Below are positions 19,501-24,108 of a DNA stretch of 64,000 nucleotides, in pieces. Source of the stretch: Prevotella sp. (GTDB lineage Bacteria; Bacteroidota; Bacteroidia; Bacteroidales; Bacteroidaceae). Positions within the stretch are counted from its first letter, which is position 1. Every line of letters begins with the position of its first letter. Made by a program: the position numbers and the translations under genes. Below the pieces are notes generated by a model that searched no databases, had not been told where the DNA came from, and was given only the letters and a program-made list of their open reading frames with translations. The stretch covers positions 1 through 64,000 of the forward strand of contig JAFSYY010000032.1 of assembly GCA_017455845.1 (NCBI GenBank). Reading direction: 5' to 3'.

Positions 19501-19900
19501 CCGCATTGGTCAGTTCTGCTGGTATATCGTCTGTCTTCTGTATGCCTGCACCGATGGTGCCTGAGATGTCGTTGCCGCCATAGACGTAGTTGATGAGGAT
19601 GTCGCCGCTCATGTGCTCGCCGTCGATGTTGACGAAGGTATGTCCGCCGACGTTGGCCTGGCGTGCGCCGCCGTAGACGGCACCGTTGATGTCGCCTGCA
19701 CAGACGGTGACGGTGGTATGGCCGCTCATGTCGCCGGCATTGCCGCCGCCATAGATGTTGCCGCCAATGTTGATTTGGCCATTGGCCATTGACCATTGAC
19801 CGTTGACCATTGCAAGAATCAACAGTAGTCTGATCAATGCGTTATCTTTTATCCACTTAAAAAATGGTATAGTCTTCATATATGCTTGTTCAATCTTCAA
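7508..19900 (-). CDS. Giant T9SS-exported YGGG-repeat surface protein (4130 aa)
   Basis: An uninterrupted 12.4-kb frame. The N-terminus (FFKWIKDNALIRLLLILAMV, then NGQWSMANGQ) works as a signal peptide; the second ATG at 19879 (MKTIPFFKW) is the likelier start, since the first seven codons derive from upstream short repeats. Most of residues 40-1750 consist of short modules with NVYGGG, IYGGGN or VFGGG plus a beta strand (TxVxIxGG), suggesting a repetitive beta structure. Residues of about 1800-2990 contain repeats of another module (G..Y..GD.I....Y..LS...R..F). Near 3300 a GLUG-like section occurs. The last 70 residues (KKIVVASTLSHAADVRIVN, ending GRHTKKLVVK) form a type A T9SS sorting domain, which directs export across the outer membrane and surface attachment. 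Located after the fimbrial genes, same strand. Adhesin or matrix function is inferred. Confidence 0.85.
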   Translation of the reverse strand: MKIEQAYMKTIPFFKWIKDNALIRLLLILAMVNGQWSMANGQINIGGNIYGGGNAGDMSGHTTVTVCAGDINGAVYGGARQANVGGHTFVNIDGEHMSGDILINYVYGGNDISGTIGAGIQKTDDIPAELTNAVENNITPATGEENAGKNANKYNAFIHTSKERTVTTGSGESAVTTQPYKTYIGQLFGGGNGDYTYTKSNDGKYTAISGNTVIATSTSEFVKPEIDKAYIEMCGGSCVILYGGGNNATVRQATDICIDNPSAITDNIYERNADGTENTSKPKLTDDRLRTMGIYALGGAGENVATSDAYQFSRVFGGNNKAPMDIRPTWHLKKGKIRNLYSGGNRGDMTFEKGIFLAINSDDMEVNNVYGGCRMADVNPDKAVIQQETIEGVLCPPGYAARIHIGGGKINNVYGGNDISGTVYGGNAVGIHSSIEGDVYGGGNGSYPYTDNKDLASSDLYGDFYYDPDEVLSGETDVPTDDGMKSATALTRFRPNAEAVSVRLIGTEAKPTIIGGSVYCGGNSATLRSTSSTATAQLKIGSYVYADNVFLGSNGANMVTEKVLKQIAGTYNDGTTDHDFSQMELTDANQFAAYMKGCEMDVKPEVVFDPDYKKHSTYFGSFYCGGNVGSVNTEGMNTINFNYEVIIYNKLVGGCNNAYVGATAYNAAFDGGLIGDPDDAATGKIGNKLTLNLSGLEIRPMRWKDENDKSKLLEWNVWNVDGEGNKVKDTTPTTIPDDGKNTAADLTRRLEGGNIYGGCYTSGHVNGNVIININATLMDTDKLFDEAEENGLVLYGDDVLEKNSYTILERRTGVFLGEQGMDVLGSSLNVFGGGKGQGTEIWGSTTINLNKGYTFQIFGGSEEGVIGKANGGDDDYAFNGKHYKYDERYGCTVNLCGNQAGVSKTNTENHPDMADCEFIYGGGFLGPICGNTVVNLGNGRIFNSFAGSCNADILGHTETYIGRQPTATGTFTDGFPYVSDYVYGGNDLGGRILNTADFSSRIRHEVTGLTLPGENAAKEVSAYTEYTQGRALGIFGGCYGTYDYTDSYYSTFFTETGTAKEGYTKPRMDNAFVNFRPIYTKALASNTSNKVTKVYGAGQGYPGDADRDIMQERSYILIDIPQEMTNYSAMEVFGAGAWSGLGMRHYVSPVATPNTTQKAALDKVSAIIDLPRGQINAAYGGSYEEGFTRRTVVSVPEKSTIKLNKLFGGAYGLDNKTVCDVYEGNVTWSSVDARVGSIYGGNNNARRTLYGRVSINSPVWTDTSTGYMASVFGAGCGENTWSQYTEVNMNKGSQVYMLYGGGQNGRVCNVETAKRISKEEYGDTYYAGLKIADKYDDGNEYTDDGLQNALAKPRHDGKRYNTNVIINRGAIIGSYVAGYTPGFNVTGGYAYGGGMGSVDKNRSGDVNGTTYIALLGGTVEKDLVAAGSVGSVFDRYGDLKDDFGNDFEASTTAYVAGGVVRNVYGGGYKGSVGKHKTTAPLQKDGADVLDANGDPVMIEVDAALNASTKGDIPAQAYVIIGIREDQTPENLQAAMDYVTGESADNGTTYGFYNGVPAIQRNVYGGGEGETQKGGRGGAVFGRANVILNNGRIGYDYLGGEFVEKLNDETWTVSDSIGRLKDYGSIFGGGYSDKSNVDETNVVIWGGLVRGSVHGGAEVAAIGRGSTRESGDANHVREFEGMYKAGKTHVEMYNGHVLRNVYGGGKGYNVLGFGGANDLYTDGYVFGQTEVYIHGGEIGTAEGVKAGNNYGNVFGGGDLGYVYSKGYSNASTIAGKAADKDTGSPGNYYYYYNDYKCKTAYDDYKVGDIIEASVYDNMSASEKANWENASEPTLIEDCKVVVAPYLQVRSASATIGKSTKQKYEYFDTDDLNTLPKDKSYWVSLFTGDRLSDGSINPDDPDERGVLIHNAVFGGGNVSSNSDTHYANATTVFGNTTATLYDCYHRDFITVGTEHTGGFYGGGNLSKSDGYRELNITSYGTDYYGLSSRITLEEYRNLSNRERAYFQLEYVCKNGTETRVVNGVTLTGVVIDGVFYENGQRVKEEDYEKLKSKEGYSADNWEQFGFCSIYAGRLLNTIQRADLCGVFGSRMVLQGAKDRVAEIGEDIDYTINRVGELSLNKQRSVRNADENTNDAVHGNYFGIYSIVNYLGNLTSDVRFGEVYLNSEGHQMTDTETGNPYTYYSYKKSRPTSNDRNYGTSANQVALASGVFLELTTERTETNANKEKEYGYITGVIELDLINVKRSTEGGGFVYAKNEHRVPRYYPDKTNVLLSKYNMVRVDEGETFRDEARTYKRYRYATPEQETIDGITDHDPQWANENWSAWESTSEVISGDKLNVYKTMVFQTSGNFIHPNDKRIIDDCHPTNNAYIIGSDNYSKAHYWYIKGSVYVYDQVLSAYTGSANAYSKDVRLPLTITAASNGRLQLLNVKPNLYAYYFEEGKKIGTNDNDGKAWVNNNSDMYQLNDVITWWDWNNLSVSDKKLFVPETVVNSKACKINGNDYEIGEYVMLPSDIATFKTEEGLTITDVEGHPFEDENGHELSLNDVVDDLFRTSNNIGHNSGYVLTFDMNTPTVWDDYYTNENDVDNKIMENVYTDLSNEEKKAYVEGPTYKPKRDLVLGQRDYTEGDIVTKAVYDKTETGYGKEKMDVAYVATQTVSYTYNGRNKTANPGTAIPLAEYNNLEATKQACFGKAWVCTNSLKLAEENYLLNGDLLTESEIQTMKNNFASIKDGEGNITGYTDLATEIDAALTEAYICTETGKYGGQKYDKVKNYSAMESWCSLSADDREYFNYNYDALDLFADANYSVETEGGLTTEQAYHSPYSDEVPVEYSAVYTSDVTQTLQFTDGTTRSFTKDTEGATISSNEFESIRNDRRYYTRIETSSTETEAYVATENFTDQGTPYGKGQVVDADVFASNPGKVEKLENLTPNAVTFYCYQNHQEGIDASNAPIIVEKGTRITENYYKNNLIDHQQYFVIRGEEPVETTTLYVSRESDIRDLTKERVITVVYQYTYYENGDNGDIKLTNELHVVNIHLQLESGAPSIGMLDDPPIVLPGSAVGLDRPEVKPGVYEVLINGWEIYADKNDAVYHRNGVEFTNNKTPVYWYQNMDHYIRFYSKTYLGKTYSNYVPVRVANYHDLGEVMERYKDNHLYIDRADVDRPCKIYVNDYTSLAVDDPRSGKNGLDELKNLFDLSVLGNTLDGSPVELDANGLITNEGRFNGHAPLDSHVKGCENLDIYLHTDLDGTVAAGSPERTAIAAGTGEDDPCFGGNLHGDGHTISGLSQSLFGKLCGNVYNLGVTGTFTTAGVADTGDGFVENCWVKSSATSGFAAGTKAVFGNPSRNEGTQVVNCYYPASNAYSESSHPRGNATKMADNDFFNGTVAYNLNGYYLGKRYYDGTKLASGKSYSYLKANVDGTLPTNTDGTQNQATTAYYPEAYAYYTPQNTALTPKLGYVEHRFYDGDFRYANGTIPEGYNIRRQVSDQLDDDDNNIVTWVPIWPDDYLFFGQTLTYGYVEGRNHQQLPAAINKASERLASSNTNNRVYRAPAYFRSKDMQMTHFNPDAVFAQTMNGDDTKIAQKNMTAIDFSGGNGDVTGAASDYRSYGWVTAAPYNHITGGVFCPPLLDDDGITSFQNVDLTKNLLAYTGAPASGTATTASQITAAVVGARLHDYAYAEGNATGTGYVAGKEDYRTVAEWDRTSNYGNMLGHWVQQSGNDYVSTLDHFLVDQHDFNAPMTYTFAADKRMWYQRTPDNYVDRTKGWEAVSLPFTAELVTTDTKGEITHFYSGSDYVDETTKTKVGHEYWLREMAEGGSLSADGTVYTANFAYPTSASTDADKVVTNTFLWDYYYEAQQGHNHKDANQDTYQSYYQMKDVDNDGTDDYVNLFTNYPLLTAAKPYIIGFPGAVYYEFDLSGNFSPANTAGWSKVDKDLKQQVVTFASVPGVSIGVSDDETRNGFTPTGSSYTFKPSYMNETLASVAEGDNTKSKSYALNNDGSAFIAVTRATDAAEGTGNVSVAAFRPYFTSVAGTSPARQTRSIVFGGAQSPLKGIVDDGDLSDNDGGISISQGRKKIVVASTLSHAADVRIVNAAGVAVATFTLEPGESIETRITNAGVYLVQTTDGRHTKKLVVK

Positions 19901-19945
19901 TCCTCAATCTTCAACCTTCAACCTTCAATCTTCAATCCTCAACTG
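19885..19945. repeat. 7-bp repeat array (TCAATCY/TCAACCT) at a gene junction
   Basis: Nine or so tandem units of the kind TCAATCT/TCAACCT fill the junction between the fimbrillin-like gene at 19932-21065 and the giant gene. The units provide the last codons of the first gene and the first codons (MKIEQAY) of the second. A related stretch at 19785-19812 (GGCCATTGACCATTGACC) encodes the repeat NGQWSMANGQ behind the signal peptide core. Confidence 0.7.
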
Positions 19946-21065
19946 TTATTGTCGGTGGCTCCTCGTCGGGGTCGGAGAGCACATAGATGTAGGTGGGCTT
20001 CACCGTCATCTTGAAGATGCCGCGAAGACCGGCACTGCTTGGCAGCGACAGTTTGTTTTCTGCCTCGCAGTCTTTTCTTATCAGGTTGCCTTTTGTGTCG
20101 TACACGTCGTACTTGCTTTTCACCACGATGGTCGAACTGATGGTGGGCAGGCAATAGCCATTGAGTATCATGGCCTCGGTAGCCGACAGCGACACGCCAT
20201 CGGCATCAGAGAAGAGGGTCTGGCTTTTGGCCTCGTCCTGCGCGAGGTAGCCTGCCTCCTGCCAACTGGTACTCCTTGAGCCGTTGCTGTAGAGTATGAC
20301 AGTACCTGTATATGCCACCTCGGTAGTCGACCGCATGGTCATCTCCTTCAGTCGGATGTCGCGCAGTTGGGCATACTCTGCGTCAATCTTCAGTTCTATG
20401 CGTGCTGCGGCAAATAGATGGTCGAACATCAGCCTGGCGAGGTTTCTCGCTTCCTTCGACTTGCCGGTATAGTGGAAGTTGCCTGCTGTCAGGCTCACCT
20501 CATCATCCGCGCTGCTGATATCCTGCACACCGGTGATGATACACAGGTCGTGGGTAGAGACGGGGAGCATCCGGCCAAACTTCATGGTAACGCCGGAAGA
20601 GTAGTTCTGCGTTTTCGGTGCTGTTTGGACCTGGCAGGTGAAATATTCGGAGGGCATATAGCCGTAGATGTAATAGTCCACGCCTTCCCGCACGCTGACC
20701 AGCGAGTTCCATTTGTTGTTGGCATAGATGAAGTTGCCGGGAGAGGCTTCGCCCGATGCCATGCTGGGTGTGGTTACAAACACGCCGATGCGGCTGACAT
20801 CCTCTGCGGCGACCCCTTCGGCAGGGTAGACGGCGTAGCCCGGGGGCACGGCACGGGTCTGTGCCGCCGTCATTTCTCGGGTCTGTGCGGCCGTCATTTC
20901 TCGGGTTTGTGCAGCCGTTTCCTCCTCTATGTTTTGCGAATAGACCGCCAGTTCCAGCACATCCTCGTTGCTGGGGATGCCTGTCGTCTCCTCGTTGTCC
21001 GAGGAGCATCCTGTCAGCAGTAGTGCCGACAGCATCAGTGCGGTAGCAAATTCTTCATTCTTCAT
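19932..21065 (-). CDS. Fimbrillin-like (Mfa/FimA superfamily) lipoprotein with TR-site repeats
   Basis: A 377-residue lipoprotein precursor with lipobox LLLTGCSS near residue 20. Next come three tandem copies of AAQTREMT/AAQTRAV (24-bp units), then a fimbrillin-type body (RIGVFVTTPSM, DYYIYGYMPS, LMFDHLFAAARIELKID). The conserved Thr-Arg near the N-terminus is where type V pilins are trimmed by an Arg-specific protease in Porphyromonas; here the site is tripled. The domain with HLFAAARIELK is typical of fimbrillin_C/Mfa-like proteins, which act as pilus tip or accessory subunits. The start ATG and the residues KNEE come from 7-bp repeats (GAATGAA). Part of a minus-strand series of six fimbrillin-like genes. 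Tip-subunit role is inferred from position at the end of the series. Confidence 0.8.
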   Translation of the reverse strand: MKNEEFATALMLSALLLTGCSSDNEETTGIPSNEDVLELAVYSQNIEEETAAQTREMTAAQTREMTAAQTRAVPPGYAVYPAEGVAAEDVSRIGVFVTTPSMASGEASPGNFIYANNKWNSLVSVREGVDYYIYGYMPSEYFTCQVQTAPKTQNYSSGVTMKFGRMLPVSTHDLCIITGVQDISSADDEVSLTAGNFHYTGKSKEARNLARLMFDHLFAAARIELKIDAEYAQLRDIRLKEMTMRSTTEVAYTGTVILYSNGSRSTSWQEAGYLAQDEAKSQTLFSDADGVSLSATEAMILNGYCLPTISSTIVVKSKYDVYDTKGNLIRKDCEAENKLSLPSSAGLRGIFKMTVKPTYIYVLSDPDEEPPTITVED

Positions 21066-21082
21066 TCTTCATTTTGAAGTGC

Positions 21083-22222
21083 TCACCAGTTGTACACCTC
21101 ATGATTATAGTTGGTGTCCACCCAGTTTTTTACAAATACCGTTATCAGTTCCAGGCTCGAGCCGCCATAGTAGGCGTAGACCGTCCACGTATGGTTGCGC
21201 GAGAAGCCGTAGGTGCTTGTTGCCGACATGCTGAAGGCAATGGTCTTTGCAGGGTTGTCGCCAGCCTGATAGGTTATGGTGCCGCTTAGTTGTTTGTTGC
21301 TCTCCCGCAGGTAGAACGGCCCCACCTGCGACAGTTTCGGTGTCGTAGCGCTCAGTGCGTCATTCAACTTGTCCTCGTAGGCCTGCGGGTCGGTGCCGTC
21401 GGCATAGGTGTAGTTCAGCGGGTTGCCGTTCTGGCAGATGTCTGTCTTCACCGGGTCGGTGCTGCTCACAAACTCTGTCTGGGTGTCGACAAACGTCTCA
21501 CTGATATGATAGGGTAGGGCATCATTGCCCAGAAACACATATTCCTCCGTGGGAATCATATTCTCCTTCAGCAGGATGCTGTTGATCTTCACGGCCGTCT
21601 GACCCTCCTCGCGGCAGAAGATGAAGCGTATCTTCGACATCTCGCGCAGCAGTCTGATTGTGGGCAGGCTATAGACGGGTGCCGTGCCTGTTACCGACAT
21701 GTTTCTCATCACGCCCGACATAGGCAGGCCGCCGGCGGGCACCTGTGTGGTCAGGGTGGCCGGGCCGTAGTTGCTGCCTTCAATTATTGCGGCCTCCAAC
21801 TGTGCCGCCGTGGTGCTGCCGTCGAAGCGGGTGTCGTTGGCCAGCACGTAGACATCGACGTTGGGCTTCACTGCCGCCGCCTCAAACGCCGGGCTGACGG
21901 CCAGTTGATACACCACGCCGTCATCGTTGACAATGCTTAGGTCCGACGCGGCTCCCTCGTTGCTGTGATAGGCTATCAGTGCCTTGTCGTTGGTGTTGAA
22001 CACCCATATATGTATGTTGTTGATAGTGCTTTCGTCCAGTGTGTTGTTGATGGGGTTGACCTCGCCCTCGCCGGCACGCGTCACGATGGGCCGGTCGGGC
22101 TGATAGACATAGATACGTAGCACCGAAGGCTCCCCAGGCTCGTCCGTTGCCGCGCTGAACTCATCGTTGTGCCTGCTACATGCTGTCAGCATCACGATGA
22201 ACATTGCTATTATGATTCTCAA
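21083..22222 (-). CDS. Fimbrillin-like lipoprotein (minor or tip subunit)
   Basis: A 379-residue lipoprotein with lipobox IVMLTACSR and the early Thr-Arg site (PIVTRAGEGEV) expected for type V pilus subunits. The body has NNIHIWVFNTND, VDVYVLAN and LREMSKIRFIF, characteristic of Mfa-like fimbrial proteins, and ends with WVDTNYNHEVYNW, whose final strand may act as the donor strand for the next subunit. It starts only 3 nt after the stop of the gene before it, so the two are probably translationally coupled. The downstream fimbrillin-like gene begins 17 nt further. Exact pilus position cannot be read from the sequence. Confidence 0.8.
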   Translation of the reverse strand: MRIIIAMFIVMLTACSRHNDEFSAATDEPGEPSVLRIYVYQPDRPIVTRAGEGEVNPINNTLDESTINNIHIWVFNTNDKALIAYHSNEGAASDLSIVNDDGVVYQLAVSPAFEAAAVKPNVDVYVLANDTRFDGSTTAAQLEAAIIEGSNYGPATLTTQVPAGGLPMSGVMRNMSVTGTAPVYSLPTIRLLREMSKIRFIFCREEGQTAVKINSILLKENMIPTEEYVFLGNDALPYHISETFVDTQTEFVSSTDPVKTDICQNGNPLNYTYADGTDPQAYEDKLNDALSATTPKLSQVGPFYLRESNKQLSGTITYQAGDNPAKTIAFSMSATSTYGFSRNHTWTVYAYYGGSSLELITVFVKNWVDTNYNHEVYNW

Positions 22223-22225
22223 TTC

Positions 22226-24076
22226 TCATTCCATTATCACGTTCGTCGGTGTGGAGAAATACCATTTCGGGGTCAGCACCACGCCGACCTCCAGGCGGCC
22301 GCCCAGGATGTCGGGCAGCACGTTATAGGCGTTGGCCAGCGACTTGGTGGATGTGTCAGACACTGTCTTCATCTCCACCTCGGTCATATAGTCCTGTGTG
22401 AACACACGTTTCTCGTGGTCGGCAGGGTCGGCTTTCTCCTCCGGCTTCACCTTGCCTATCAGGTAGAACTTCGTGCCCTGGTAGATGATGCCGTTCTTGC
22501 CATAGAAGTCTCGCCCGCTGTTGTTGCGGAACTCCAGGATGATGCTCACCTCCTCGCCGTCGTAACTCTGCAGTACCAGCGTGGAGGGGACAGTCTGTTT
22601 GGTGGTGTTCAGGTAATAGTAGTCGCCACTGCTTTTCTTTGTCTGACTGTCGTAGACGAATTTGTCGTCGGCATGGGTCTCTACGCCCGTAGCCGTGCCG
22701 AGCGGCTTGAAGTCGAAGCCCACCTGATGCTGGCTGCTCACGATGATGCCCGTCAGGGGGAAGGCTGTGGCCGTGGCCGTCAGCGTCACCGTGTTGCCCT
22801 TGGCATCGGTCAGGCTGCTTTCCGACTGTATGGATACTTGCAGTCGTGCCACGCCATATTGCAGCGGGTCTTGTATGGCCACGGAGGTGGTGTTGCCGTT
22901 CACCACGCCCGACTTGATTTCATAGTTGTTGATCAGTTCTGTCCAGTCGGCGGAACTGTTATAGGCTGTCCTGATGGTGGTCATGTCTTTGTTCGACGTG
23001 TCTATCAGGCTGTTGGCGTAATAGTAGAGTGCGGCGGGATAGCAGTAGCGGCTGATGGTGTTCATGTTGGCAATGGTGCTGGTCTCCATCTGTGGTATGA
23101 ACGCATAGCCGCTGCCGCTGCTCCGGGGTGCCCACAGCAGGGCTGCCGCGCCGTCGGGCAGTCCGATGTTGGCGGGATAGTCCGGGCCGAGGCTTGTCAG
23201 CCGGTCGCCGGTGAACGTCAGTGTCAGTCCACTGGCGGTATAGTTCTTGATGCGGTCCAGGATATTGGTCTTCAGGGCGGCCTCTACCGACCCTGCCGTA
23301 TAGTCCAGGCTGCCGATCTGCCCGTAGAGGGCGTTGACATGAGCCATCACACTGGCGCTCGACCCAGCCATCAGCATGTTGCTGTTGTTCTGCTGGCCTG
23401 TGAAGTTCAGGTAGAAGGCTTTCAGCCGGCTGTCACCGGTGTTGGCCCATGTGATGGTGTTCGTGCCGTCGCTGGTCTGCGCCTCGGCAATGTAAGTGAG
23501 GTAGCCGGCAAGGAGCGACGCCGTGGGCGAGGCAGTCTCTTTGGTGGTGATGCCTTCGGGACTGAAGGTGATGCCGGCAGGTACTTGGGGGGTGGGAATA
23601 TCGGCCGTCAGCGAGCCATAGAAAGCCTTGGCCGTCACGCCGTCGGGCTTGGCGGGGCTGGTCTCGCTGGCCTTGCCATAGACCAGGAACGAGGCCGTGC
23701 CGCGCATCATGGTGAAGCCCTGATACAGGTAGAAGGCACCCAGGTTGCTGGCTGTGACGTTGTCCTTGAAATACTCATAGCCGGTGCCGTCGAACAGGCG
23801 CATGGGCTGGTCCTCACGCTCTATCTTTCCCTGCTTGGAGAAAGGTATCAGCACCAGTGTCGGCATATCCATGTCGCGATACTGGCTGCGGTCGCCGCTG
23901 GCCTGTGTCACGGCATCCGACATACGTGTCACAGTGGCAGGGGCGTTGGATACGGAGAAAGCCACGCTTGACTTCACGGGATCCGTCACAAACATATCAG
24001 ACTCATAGTCCTTACAGCCGCTGAGGGCTGCGAGGGCTATGAGCCATCTAAGTGTTGTATAAGCCTTTCTGTTCAC
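22226..24076 (-). CDS. Major-fimbrillin-like lipoprotein (616 aa)
   Basis: A 616-residue lipoprotein with LAALSGCKD as lipobox and the block ATVTRMSDAV...YRDMDMPTLVLIPF, shared with the genes at 24109, 26266 and 31242. These four form a paralogous set: same N-terminal TR(M/Q)S site, same (R)G/DM.x3 followed by a beta strand with PF or CF, and a similar late region (FRNNSGRDFYGKNGIIYQG, TKFYLIGKV). The shared middle motif YPANIGLPDGAAALLW is also diagnostic. Such proteins polymerise into type V pili after removal of the N-terminal part at the Arg. The C-terminus (GRLEVGVVLTPKWYF) is less like the other three. Same strand and 33 nt from the neighbouring paralogue. Tandem duplication is likely. 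Confidence 0.8.
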   Translation of the reverse strand: MNRKAYTTLRWLIALAALSGCKDYESDMFVTDPVKSSVAFSVSNAPATVTRMSDAVTQASGDRSQYRDMDMPTLVLIPFSKQGKIEREDQPMRLFDGTGYEYFKDNVTASNLGAFYLYQGFTMMRGTASFLVYGKASETSPAKPDGVTAKAFYGSLTADIPTPQVPAGITFSPEGITTKETASPTASLLAGYLTYIAEAQTSDGTNTITWANTGDSRLKAFYLNFTGQQNNSNMLMAGSSASVMAHVNALYGQIGSLDYTAGSVEAALKTNILDRIKNYTASGLTLTFTGDRLTSLGPDYPANIGLPDGAAALLWAPRSSGSGYAFIPQMETSTIANMNTISRYCYPAALYYYANSLIDTSNKDMTTIRTAYNSSADWTELINNYEIKSGVVNGNTTSVAIQDPLQYGVARLQVSIQSESSLTDAKGNTVTLTATATAFPLTGIIVSSQHQVGFDFKPLGTATGVETHADDKFVYDSQTKKSSGDYYYLNTTKQTVPSTLVLQSYDGEEVSIILEFRNNSGRDFYGKNGIIYQGTKFYLIGKVKPEEKADPADHEKRVFTQDYMTEVEMKTVSDTSTKSLANAYNVLPDILGGRLEVGVVLTPKWYFSTPTNVIME

Positions 24077-24108
24077 TTTATCTCATCAAATCCTTAATCC
24101 TCAATACC

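Noticed and set aside
22169..23971. A 600-codon open frame on the plus strand
   Set aside because: It lies opposite the fimbrillin-like gene at 22226-24076, which has a lipobox and family motifs. The antisense translation has no domain; it stays open because of codon bias.
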